DNA of 11,762 bases, from the NCBI GenBank assembly GCA_947384645.1, contig CANDHX010000029.1, positions 1 through 11,762 of the forward strand, written 5' to 3'. Origin of the DNA: an uncultured Mycoplasmatota bacterium. Its GTDB lineage: Bacteria > Bacillota_I > Bacilli_A > RF39 > UBA660. This document shows, piece after piece, positions 5,508 to 11,762 of the stretch; the first letter of the stretch is position 1, and each line of letters begins with the position of its first letter. The translations under genes and the position numbers were made by a program. A model generated the notes under the pieces. The model was not told the DNA's origin, ran no database searches, and saw only the letters and a program-made list of their open reading frames with translations.

Positions 5508-7333
5508 GTCGGTTTTACCTTCGGTTAAGAAGAATACTTCATACCATTTTAAAAATGTATATAAAGCCCATACCTTTTTACAATGGATTTTTTCTTTTCG
5601 ACATTTGGCTAGCAGTTTAAGAGCATATTTTTGGTCGAAAAATTCACTCGTATATTCTTTATTAAAAGTATTTTCTATTTCTTTATAGAAGGCATCATCT
5701 TTTAGCCAGTCGAAAAGTGGAACTGGAAATCCCAATTTTTTCTTTTTATAGCTTTCTGTAGGAATGACCTTCTTGGATGCTTCTCTTAGGGCAACTTTGG
5801 TATTTTCTTTAGTGACTTTTTTATCGCTTTCGAGGGTACTCGCCAGTTCAAAGACATATTTATCTATAAAAGGTACTCTTACTTCTAGCGAGTTAGCCAT
5901 AGACATGCGATCTGCTTTATGTAAGATGTCGTTTGGCAACCAAAATTTGATGTCAACGGCTTGCATTTTGATTAGGTCACTTTGGTTTTTATATTTTTCA
6001 TATACTTCTTTTGTGATATCTTTATTTTTAATTTGAGGTTTAAAGGCAATTATGCGTTTGGCTTCTTTATCCGTACATAGTCTATTGATGCTTATATAGT
6101 TATCTTCTAAACGCTTTCCTCTTCTAACTAGAAAGTTTCTACCTCTAAACTCTGGGAGTAATTCTAAAACTTGTGATACGATATGTCTTATGAAATAAGG
6201 TACTTTATTATAGAAAGCGAAGTCTACGGTTTCTCTATATGTGTTATAACCGCCATAGAATTCATCAGCGCCTTCTCCAGATAGGATTACTTTGACATCT
6301 TTGCTTGCAAGTTCGGATAGGAAGTATAGTGAAATCGCTGCTGGGTCACTTATCGGTTCATCCATATGATACATGATTTTTGGTACGACGTTTAAATATT
6401 CTTTTTTATCTATCTCTTTACTTTTGTTTTCTAAACCCAATTTGTCGGTCAAGTCTTTAGCATATGATATTTCGTTGTTTTTAAAGTTGTGGTAACCGAC
6501 TGTATACGTTTTATTTGGTTTAGCTAAACTTACTATATAAGAAGAGTCGATACCACTAGATAAAAATGAACCTACTTCGACATCCGAAGTCATGTGATAT
6601 TTTGCACTTTCTTCCATAGTTTTTGCTATTTCTTGAACTACGTCGTCATAATCTTTTTTGGAAGGATTTAAAGTGGGTTCATAGTAACAGTCGATTTCTA
6701 TTTTATCATTTTCTAGGTACAAGTAATGTCCAGGTTCAGTTTATATACTCCTTTAAAAAAGGTTTCGCTGCAGGGATTGAAGCTGAAAGTCAAATATGGT
6801 TCTAGAAGTTCTTTATTTAAAACTTTGTTAAAATCTTTGTGCTCTAAGAAAGATTTAATTTCTGAAGAGAAAAGAAATGTGCCTTTGTTTTGATAGTAGT
6901 AAAAAGGTTTTATACCAAAATAATCTCGTGCACAGAAAAGGCTCTTTTTCGTCTTATCCCATATGGCAAAAGCGAACATTCCTCTTAAGTGTGTGGGCAT
7001 TTCTTTACCCCACTCTTCGTAACCGTGTAAGATGACTTCGGTATCGCAGTTCGTCTTAAATTTGTGCCCACAACTCTTCAGTTCTTTTTGCAGTTCTTTA
7101 TAGTTATATACTTCTCCATTAAAGACGATAACTAATGAACCGTTTTCGTTTTCCATAGGCTGTCTTCCAGAAGCCAAGTCTATTATAGATAGTCTGCGAT
7201 GAGCTAAGGCTACCGATTCATCTACGTAGTAATCTTCGTCATCAGGCCCTCTGTGTTTAATTCTATCTCCCATTTTTTTAATCGTTTCTAATTTATTTTT
7301 ATCTTTGTTTACAAATCCAACTATTCCACACAT
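5505..7333 (-). pseudogene. asnB: Asparagine synthetase (glutamine-hydrolysing), split by a one-base deletion
   Basis: Makes asparagine from aspartate, ATP and glutamine in the cytoplasm. The start ATG at 7333 is preceded by AAAGGA and gives MCGIVGF, with Cys2 the expected glutaminase nucleophile, followed by KHRGPDDE, HRRLSIID and FNGEVYN of the class II amidotransferase domain. The synthetase part has FLSSGIDSS (pyrophosphate loop), DEPISDP and SGEGADEFYGG. The frame breaks at 6729-6736: it reads AACCTGGA where K-L-N-P-G-H needs one more base (probably a C). The first frame therefore ends in LDITCT and a TAG at 6713-6715, and the second frame continues to TAA at 5505. Restoring one base gives about 609 residues, close to the usual length of Firmicute AsnB. 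All motifs are otherwise intact, so this is a very recent mutation or a sequencing/assembly error. As written, the product would be a 206-residue glutaminase domain only. No slippery heptamer for programmed frameshifting is visible. Confidence 0.9.
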
Positions 7334-7373
7334 ATGTAATCCTTTCTTGCCAATAAATTCTTAATCTATTCTT

Positions 7374-7401
7374 ATTATACCTAATAAATCTTGCATGTCA
7401 A
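7374..7401 (-). promoter_or_regulatory. Perfect-consensus promoter of asnB
   Basis: On the minus strand TTGACA (7396-7401) and TATAAT (7374-7379) match consensus at all twelve positions with a 16-bp spacer. Transcription would start near 7367, giving a leader of about 34 nt with the AAAGGA ribosome site. There is no room for a T-box or other long riboswitch, so asnB looks strongly and simply expressed unless a repressor binds here. Confidence 0.85.
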
Positions 7402-7436
7402 AGAAAACGTCCTTTAAATAGTGTAAAGAGCTATAT

Positions 7437-7463
7437 AAAAAAACGACTAAACTAGCGTTAGTC
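7437..7463 (-). terminator. Intrinsic terminator of the YtxH-like gene
   Basis: GACTAA (7445-7450) pairs with TTAGTC (7458-7463) around a 7-nt loop. On the minus strand the stem is followed by one base and then seven T (7443-7437). It lies 18 nt beyond the YtxH-like stop and just upstream of the asnB promoter, insulating the two. Confidence 0.75.
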
Positions 7464-7481
7464 TATAGAAAATGTGTTTTT

Positions 7482-7796
7482 TTACATAGCTTTTTCATCT
7501 GTTTTTTTATTCGATTTGTTTGCTTTACCTTTTGGATTTTTTTTATCTTTAGTTTTTTTAATTTCTTTTTCTATGTTTAGGTTTGATAGTTCTTTATCTA
7601 TTTTTTTAATTTTTTTGTTTAACTTTTTATTTGCTGTTTCTTTTTTAGAATTTTTCATATCTTCTATACATTTTGTAAATTTCTTTCTAAGACATTTTCT
7701 CGTTTCCATTCCACTTTTAGGTGCTAATAATAATCCAGTAGCAAATCCTAAAACGGTTCCCGTTAACACTTTCCCCCAATTGCACTTTTTACTCAT
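7482..7796 (-). CDS. YtxH-domain protein
   Basis: 104 residues from the ATG at 7794-7796, chosen because AGGAAGG lies 8 nt upstream; an ATG twelve codons earlier has no ribosome site. The N-terminal part is a glycine-rich hydrophobic helix, VLTGTVLGFATGLLLAPKSG, followed by METRK. This is the signature of the YtxH family, small membrane-linked proteins of Firmicutes often tied to general stress but without a known biochemical role. The remaining 65 residues are extremely rich in Lys, Glu and Asn and probably form a charged coiled or extended tail on the inside of the membrane. Two cysteines (CNWGK near the start, CLRKKF after the helix) have no evident role. It is a single-gene unit with its own terminator, between the tRNA and asnB. 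Confidence 0.8.
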   Translation of the reverse strand: MSKKCNWGKVLTGTVLGFATGLLLAPKSGMETRKCLRKKFTKCIEDMKNSKKETANKKLNKKIKKIDKELSNLNIEKEIKKTKDKKNPKGKANKSNKKTDEKAM

Positions 7797-7827
7797 TTTT
7801 TCATCCTTCCTTTTTAAAAAATATATA

Positions 7828-7845
7828 GGCATTTTTATTATATGC
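7828..7845 (-). promoter_or_regulatory. Possible promoter -10 of the YtxH-like gene inside a small dyad
   Basis: A perfect TATAAT on the minus strand (7837-7842) lies about 40 nt ahead of the YtxH-like start. It is enclosed by the dyad GGCAT (7828-7832) and ATGCC (7841-7845). No good -35 is visible at the right distance, so the call is tentative. Confidence 0.35.
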
Positions 7846-7894
7846 CATCTATAATATTAGATACAGGAATTTTATTTTTGTTACAACTTTGTTT

Positions 7895-7933
7895 AAAAAT
7901 GGACATATTTTCTTGTGAGAAAATATGTCCATT
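7895..7933 (-). terminator. Long hairpin terminator downstream of tRNA-Arg
   Basis: A perfect 16-bp stem (7898-7913 with 7918-7933, loop TGTG) carries the core TGGACATATTTTC on one arm and is followed on the minus strand by TTTTT (7899-7895, partly in the stem). It is the first hairpin after the tRNA. The plus-strand side has only an interrupted T run, so it probably acts on the minus strand. Nothing else is seen between it and the tRNA except a short repeat of CGTTCTTG (7991-7998), which copies the tRNA acceptor end. Confidence 0.65.
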
Positions 7934-8005
7934 AATTTTTATATATGTTTTCCTATAAAAATTTTGACCCTTCCAAGTATCCAGTTATTCCGTTCTTGTC
8001 TTATA

Positions 8006-8082
8006 TGGCGTTCTTGGGGGGAGTCGAACCCCCTACCTTTTCCTTCGGAGGGAAACGCTCTATCCTATTGAGCTACAAGAAC
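8006..8082 (-). tRNA. tRNA-Arg (anticodon CCG), CCA encoded
   Basis: The minus strand folds into a full cloverleaf: acceptor GTTCTTG/CAAGAAC, D stem GCTC/GAGC, anticodon stem TTTCC/GGAAA around the loop CTCCGAA, a 5-nt variable loop, and T stem GGGGG/CCCCC with loop TTCGACT. The anticodon CCG (8046-8048 on the plus strand) reads the arginine codon CGG, a rare codon in an AT-rich genome. The discriminator is G (8009) and CCA is encoded at 8006-8008. Mature body 8009-8082 is 74 nt, a normal length, with no intron and no mismatch in the stems. Confidence 0.95.
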
Positions 8083-8132
8083 AAAAAAACGAAGAATGCT
8101 TAAAGACAATTCTTCGTATTTAAGGCATTCTT
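8083..8132 (-). terminator. Double-option terminator between DUF378 and tRNA-Arg
   Basis: Two overlapping hairpins can form on the minus strand before a run of seven T (8089-8083). One is the perfect 8-bp stem CGAAGAAT/ATTCTTCG (8090-8097 with 8109-8116). The other is a 13-bp stem with a single bulged base (8092-8104 with 8119-8132). They share 8092-8097 and exclude each other, and either places a U tract just behind the stem. The T run ends at 8083, directly against the first base of the tRNA (8082). It fits a terminator for the DUF378 gene, or a leader structure in the tRNA transcript. Confidence 0.6.
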
Positions 8133-8137
8133 TTGTA

Positions 8138-8166
8138 ATGTTAACACAAAATTATTGTATAGTCAA
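8138..8166 (-). promoter_or_regulatory. Candidate promoter upstream of tRNA-Arg
   Basis: On the minus strand TTGACT (8161-8166, five of six matches) and TAACAT (8138-8143, four of six) are 17 bp apart, immediately after the DUF378 stop. Transcription would start near 8131, before the hairpin at 8083-8132, so the tRNA transcript would have to pass it. Confidence 0.45.
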
Positions 8167-8169
8167 AAA

Positions 8170-8370
8170 CTATTTGTGTTCAGAATGCATAAATAATAAA
8201 CCTACATTTATTAGACCAGCTATACCAACAAGTGAATATACTAGTCTAGTAAGCACAGTCATTTCACCGAAAAGGGCAGCAACTAAGTCAAATTCTAGTA
8301 ATCCAACTAAACCCCAGTTAATAGCACCTATTACAGTGAAAATTAATGCTATTTTCTGTACTGTTTCCAT
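8170..8370 (-). CDS. DUF378 family small membrane protein
   Basis: 66 residues. Two hydrophobic helices (about 5-33 and 40-60) and the conserved GAINWGLVGL, FDLVAALFG and RLVYSLVGIAGL stretches identify the DUF378 family (YuzA-like), a widespread inner-membrane family without a known function. Length is normal. The start ATG at 8368-8370 is preceded by AAGAAAGGAT. The stop is TAG. It is divergent from the UPF0316 gene and followed by the terminator that touches tRNA-Arg. Confidence 0.88.
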   Translation of the reverse strand: METVQKIALIFTVIGAINWGLVGLLEFDLVAALFGEMTVLTRLVYSLVGIAGLINVGLLFMHSEHK

Positions 8371-8478
8371 ATCAAAAATCCTTTCTTCTTTTCTATTATG
8401 GACGACATTTCAATTTATATACTATCTTTTATTTTTAAATCTATGTTTAAATTTTCTTTATTTGAGCAAAATAAGGAT

Positions 8479-8976
8479 ATGAATACTTTATTGATTTGTT
8501 TATATGTTTTTTTTGCAAGAATGATAGATGTAGGGATAGGTTCAGTCCGTACTATATTGCTAGTTAAGGGAAAAAATGTCATTTCAATGATACTAGCTTT
8601 TATAGAAATATTGATATGGTTTTTTGTGGCAAAAGAGACTCTTACCTCTGATACAAATCTTGCAGTTGTATTTAGTTATGCGGGCGGTTATGCCATAGGT
8701 ACCTATTTGGGAGGACTTATTAATAAGTATTTTGTTAAAGGAAATTTAACCGCTTTTGTCGTGACCAGTTTAGATAATAAAGATATGGTCGAAGAATTAA
8801 AAAGTGCTAATTATGGTGTAAGCGTTATCAGTATGGAAGAGAATAAACTGATTTTATTGATAGAATTTAAAAAGAAATATTTAAAAAAATTAAAAAGCAC
8901 CATTAAAGAGATAGATCAAAGTGCTTTTATAATCATAAATGAAAGCTTACATGTAGAAAACGGGTATTTGGTTTAA
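8479..8976 (+). CDS. UPF0316 membrane protein (DUF5698 plus DUF2179, YebE-like)
   Basis: 165 residues from the ATG at 8479. Three membrane segments (about 3-24, 35-55 and 63-83) contain the family signature ARMIDVGIGSVRTILLVKGK and AFIEILIW. The C-terminal soluble part (about 90-165) is the DUF2179-type domain, with a short alpha-beta pattern similar to small regulatory domains. The function is not known. The start was chosen because the family begins just before the first helix. The ATG at 8398 would add 27 poorly fitting residues and leave no room for a promoter, but the AAGGA before 8479 is only one base away from the ATG, so the exact start is uncertain. It is divergent from DUF378; its last 4 bp overlap the end of the convergent Ca2+ ATPase gene. 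Confidence 0.8.
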   Translation: MNTLLICLYVFFARMIDVGIGSVRTILLVKGKNVISMILAFIEILIWFFVAKETLTSDTNLAVVFSYAGGYAIGTYLGGLINKYFVKGNLTAFVVTSLDNKDMVEELKSANYGVSVISMEENKLILLIEFKKKYLKKLKSTIKEIDQSAFIIINESLHVENGYLV

Positions 8977-11555
8977 TAAGAAGCTTTTATGTCCGTTTTT
9001 CTAATTGCGAGTTTTCTTATAATGTCTACGGGAATTACTGAAGAAGCGAGAATAATCATGATTAAAAATTCTTTTAAATTTAGTCCGTATGTCCTAAATG
9101 TTGCCCCGCCACTATAGAGAAGAAAAACTTGAACTGCTATTATGAACATTATTATAAAAATGAAAGGTTTGTTTTCTTTAAGTTTTGAAAAGACGTTTAA
9201 TCTACTAGTTCTAGAATTCAAAGAGTTTATTACTCCAGAAAAGACGAATAAACCGAAGAAAGCAGTCATCAAATATTTATTGTCAATAGAGGATCTAAAA
9301 AGATTTTTAAAAAGAGGAAGTTTTAAGAAAACGATTAGAAGAAGTGCCGTATAAATGCCTGTTACAAGTATACTAGAATACATGTATTTATTTAGTACGG
9401 GCTCGTTTTTTTTGTTTGGCAGCTCGTCCATATATTCGGCAAGTGGCGGCTCAAAAGAAAATGCAAGTCCTGCTAGAGTATCCATTATCATATTTATCCA
9501 AAGCATTTGCATGACCGTAATTGGCGTATTTATGTTTAAAAAAGGTCCTGTAATGCTAAGGGTTAGTGCACATAGGTTCATAGTGAGTTGGAATACGACA
9601 AATTTTCTGATGCTTTTAAATATAGTTCTTCCGTATAAAATGGCTTTTCCAATAGATAGTAAGTCATTATCGAGAATCACTATATCGGCTGCTTCTTTGC
9701 TGACTTCTGATCCCGAGCCCATGGCAAATCCTACATCAGCACTCTTGAGAGCAGGAGCATCATTTACTCCGTCTCCTGTCATTCCTATTACTTCCCCCAT
9801 AGATTGTCCGATGTTTACTAAGCGGCTTTTATCTTTCGGTAGTGCTCTTGCTATTACTTTTATGTTTTTGTATATTTTTTTGACTTCGTCGTCACTCATC
9901 TTTGCTAGTTCATTACTCGTAAGTGTTATATCGTCTTCACTTTTTATGAGTCCTATTTCTTTAGAAATATTGACGGAGGTTTCTAGCGAGTCTCCCGTAA
10001 TCATTATGATGTGGACATTGGCTTTTTCTATCATTTCGATAGTTTTTTTGGTAGTATCTCTCGGTTCATCTTTTAAAAGAACTATACTTATAAATGTCAA
10101 GGTTTCACTTAACTCGGATATTTTATCTGCTAGAAGTATTACTCTATACCCCAATTTGGTATATTTATCTATCAATTTTTTTAGGTTATCTTTATCTAAG
10201 TATTCTCTTCTTCCTAGGTCGTTATATGTTTCTTCTATTTTGGGTAAAAGGATTTCGGGTGCACCTTTTATGAGTTCATGCGATTTAATTCCGTCATCTA
10301 TCAAAACCGATGAATACTTGTTAGTGCTATTAAAGTATTTTTGGCTTTTAACGGTGGATGATATTTTATATCCTTTTGAAAAAGTTAAAAGAGCTTTATC
10401 GGTGATATTTCCACCTATGATATTTCCTTCGAGGTCGATAGAAGCTTCGTTGTTTAGGTACATGTTTTCAAATATATACTTGCTGATTTTGGGGTAAGAA
10501 GCGAGTTCTTCTTTTGTTGTAAATGTCTTTCCATTACTCAATACTACTCCTACTACTTCTAAATTGCCTTTTGTAATCGTACCCGTTTTATCTGTGAATA
10601 GTGTATTTATGGAACCTGCAGTTTCAATTCCTACCATTCTTCGAACTAAAACATTATTTTTTACCATTCTTTTCATATTTGATGAAAGAACTAAGGCGAC
10701 CATCATCGGCAATCCTTCTGGTACACTTACTATAATAATCGTGACACCTAAAGTCAGTGCATAGATGATGTGTCCGAATATGATTTTTGGAGTCGTGATA
10801 GTTTCTATAATTAAGGTAGGGTCAAATGAGTTTGATATGAAGATGACTGAGAATAGGTATGAGAGCATGACTAGAATAGAACCGATTGTACCTATTTTAC
10901 TTATAATACCCGCTAGTGAGCGAAGTCTTAAACGAAGGGGACTATCGGGATTTTTATTTAACAGTTCTAAAGCGATTTGTCCATATTTTGTTTTGGCACC
11001 AACAGCCGTAACTTCGACATAAGCATTTCCATTTAGTACGACTGAACCTCTATATACGATATCGCCTTTCTTTTTTTCTATGTCAATTGCTTCTCCTGTA
11101 AATGAGGATTCATCGACGGAGATTTTTCCTTCTACTATAATGCCGTCTGCTGGAACTAAATCTCCGCTCGCTAAGACGACGAGGTCTTTTGTGACGATTT
11201 CTTCTAAACTGACTTCTTGTAAGTGGGCATCTCTTATGCATTTACACTTGACTTGTGACGATTCCTCTTGCATCTTTTGGAAGGATTTTTCACTACCGTA
11301 TTCGCTGATTGTCGAGATGAGAGAGGCTAAAAGAATAGCTAAAACTATGCCCAAAGTTTCAAACCAATCGAAACTTTGGAACAAAAAAACAGTTTTAACT
11401 GCTAAAACTATTAAAAGTATTTTTATTATCGGGTCGCCTAAGGACTCTAGGAAAAGATGAAAGAAAGTGTTTTTCTTCGTATTTGTTATGGCATTTTTAC
11501 CAAATTTTTGTTCGCTAATCTTTACTTCTTCATTCGTAAGTCCTTTTTTGTTCAT
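8973..11555 (-). CDS. P-type Ca2+-transporting ATPase (type IIB, PMCA-like)
   Basis: 860 residues, full length for the family. It pumps Ca2+ out of the cytoplasm using ATP. In order: the cation ATPase N-terminal domain (about 1-40), M1-M2 (about 42-85), the actuator domain with FTGE (Thr153-Glu155), M3-M4 with VPEGLP (279-283), the phosphorylation site DKTGT (Asp322), the nucleotide domain with KGAPE (about 430-434), the hinge TGDGVNDAP (603-611), and M5-M10. The PEGLP form of M4, FQLTMN (Asn660) in M5 and Asn688/Asp692 in the M6 stretch WINMIMD match plasma-membrane-type pumps with one Ca2+ site. No calmodulin tail is present, as expected in bacteria. The start ATG at 11553-11555 has AGGTGAGG (11561-11568) 5 nt upstream. 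I find no clear promoter, so it may be cotranscribed with the cut-off gene 58 bp upstream. Ion specificity is inferred from motifs. Confidence 0.93.
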   Translation of the reverse strand: MNKKGLTNEEVKISEQKFGKNAITNTKKNTFFHLFLESLGDPIIKILLIVLAVKTVFLFQSFDWFETLGIVLAILLASLISTISEYGSEKSFQKMQEESSQVKCKCIRDAHLQEVSLEEIVTKDLVVLASGDLVPADGIIVEGKISVDESSFTGEAIDIEKKKGDIVYRGSVVLNGNAYVEVTAVGAKTKYGQIALELLNKNPDSPLRLRLRSLAGIISKIGTIGSILVMLSYLFSVIFISNSFDPTLIIETITTPKIIFGHIIYALTLGVTIIIVSVPEGLPMMVALVLSSNMKRMVKNNVLVRRMVGIETAGSINTLFTDKTGTITKGNLEVVGVVLSNGKTFTTKEELASYPKISKYIFENMYLNNEASIDLEGNIIGGNITDKALLTFSKGYKISSTVKSQKYFNSTNKYSSVLIDDGIKSHELIKGAPEILLPKIEETYNDLGRREYLDKDNLKKLIDKYTKLGYRVILLADKISELSETLTFISIVLLKDEPRDTTKKTIEMIEKANVHIIMITGDSLETSVNISKEIGLIKSEDDITLTSNELAKMSDDEVKKIYKNIKVIARALPKDKSRLVNIGQSMGEVIGMTGDGVNDAPALKSADVGFAMGSGSEVSKEAADIVILDNDLLSIGKAILYGRTIFKSIRKFVVFQLTMNLCALTLSITGPFLNINTPITVMQMLWINMIMDTLAGLAFSFEPPLAEYMDELPNKKNEPVLNKYMYSSILVTGIYTALLLIVFLKLPLFKNLFRSSIDNKYLMTAFFGLFVFSGVINSLNSRTSRLNVFSKLKENKPFIFIIMFIIAVQVFLLYSGGATFRTYGLNLKEFLIMIILASSVIPVDIIRKLAIRKTDIKASY

Positions 11556-11613
11556 AAATTCCTCACCTACAAAAGTATATACTCGAAGTGAAGAATTAGT
11601 ACGAGATTATTTG

Positions 11614-11747
11614 TCAATTTATGTCATTTAAGTTGACGTTTTCTTCGATGATGAGGTCATTAAAATCTATTTTGAACTCTTCAATTGCTTTTGCTCGAGC
11701 GTCATCATATATGTTTTTGGCATTGGCTATTGCTTTATAGACGTGTT
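11614..11747 (-). CDS. C-terminal end of an unidentified protein, cut by the contig end
   Basis: About 43 codons are open on the minus strand, ending in TGA at 11614-11616. The segment is helical and charged, with KAIANAKNIYDDARAKAIEE followed by an acidic, Asn-rich tail. I do not recognise the family. An apparent in-frame TAA at 11746-11748 is made partly of the first adapter base and is not a real stop. The gene lies 58 bp upstream of the ATPase start with no terminator between, so the two may share a transcript. The TGA stop overlaps a TTGACA-like sequence (11611-11616) that lacks a matching -10. Confidence 0.55.
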
Positions 11748-11762
11748 AGATCGGAAGAGCGT
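11748..11762. other. Illumina TruSeq adapter remnant
   Basis: AGATCGGAAGAGCGT is identical to the first 15 bases of the Illumina TruSeq adapter that follows an insert (the variant continuing in CGT). It ends the window exactly and is not genomic. The eight bases AGACGTGT at 11739-11746 also match part of the other TruSeq primer, so the last 25 bases should be treated with caution. Confidence 0.95.

Noticed and set aside
6715..6745. Programmed -1 frameshifting in asnB
   Set aside because: No slippery heptamer or downstream stem is visible and AsnB enzymes are not known to use frameshifting; a lost base explains the break more simply.
7895..7936. The long hairpin as a transposon end or miniature inverted-repeat element
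   Set aside because: A single compact stem with a 4-nt loop and adjoining T run fits a terminator, and no target-site duplication or second copy is seen.
7991..8016. Direct repeat CGTTCTTG at the tRNA 3' end as an integration site
   Set aside because: Only eight bases, 18 bp apart, and no integrase or other mobile gene nearby. It is probably chance or a small duplication.
9355..10497. Long open frame of about 380 codons on the plus strand within the ATPase region
   Set aside because: It is the reverse-strand shadow of the P-type ATPase gene, whose motifs are unmistakable, and it lacks a ribosome site and any recognisable protein pattern.
1..11762. Mycoplasma-type code with TGA as Trp
   Set aside because: Tryptophan is TGG in the genes read here, and two frames (rhodanese-like and the right-edge gene) end naturally in TGA.
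1..11762. CRISPR arrays, insertion sequences, phage genes or toxin-antitoxin pairs
   Set aside because: No regularly spaced repeats, transposase, phage structural genes or clear toxin-antitoxin pairs were found on either strand.

Overview
The window is AT-rich (roughly one third GC by eye), reads in the standard bacterial code (TGG for Trp; TAA, TAG and TGA all used as stops) and has purine-rich Shine-Dalgarno sites of the AGGAG/AAAGGA type. Gene content (NlpC/P60 lipoprotein, YtxH, DUF378, UPF0316/YebE-like protein, asparagine synthetase, PMCA-type calcium ATPase) suggests the chromosome of a low-GC Firmicute or related Bacilli lineage, possibly an uncultured gut organism. The exact taxon cannot be read from the sequence. 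The last 15 bases are Illumina adapter, so the right edge is a contig end and not biology.

Left third (1-5500), an envelope and regulation neighbourhood. A minus-strand pair encodes a membrane-anchored rhodanese-like protein (interrupted by an in-frame TAG) and, overlapping it by ATGA, a membrane-anchored thioredoxin-like protein cut by the left edge. Next come a membrane-anchored XRE regulator with a six-cysteine outer domain, an NlpC/P60 cell-wall hydrolase lipoprotein, and, divergent from it, a second membrane-anchored XRE regulator of the same plan. A plus-strand gene of degenerate ADP-ribosyltransferase-like appearance follows, with a structured leader. My inference is that the two regulators watch the outside of the cell (wall or redox state) and that the lipoprotein and the redox pair are candidate targets or partners. 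No sequence evidence proves this.

Middle (5500-8370). asnB on the minus strand is split by a single-base deletion but otherwise has every AsnB motif and a perfect-consensus sigma-70/sigma-A promoter. A YtxH-domain protein, a tRNA-Arg(CCG) with encoded CCA and a DUF378 membrane protein follow, all on the minus strand and separated by clear intrinsic terminators. The terminator between DUF378 and the tRNA touches the first base of the mature tRNA.

Right third (8371-11762). A UPF0316 membrane protein (plus) converges on, and overlaps by 4 bp, an 860-residue P-type Ca2+ ATPase (minus). A cut-off unknown gene lies upstream of the ATPase and runs into the adapter. No mobile element, CRISPR array or phage gene was seen. 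No stretch over 300 bases lacks a gene.
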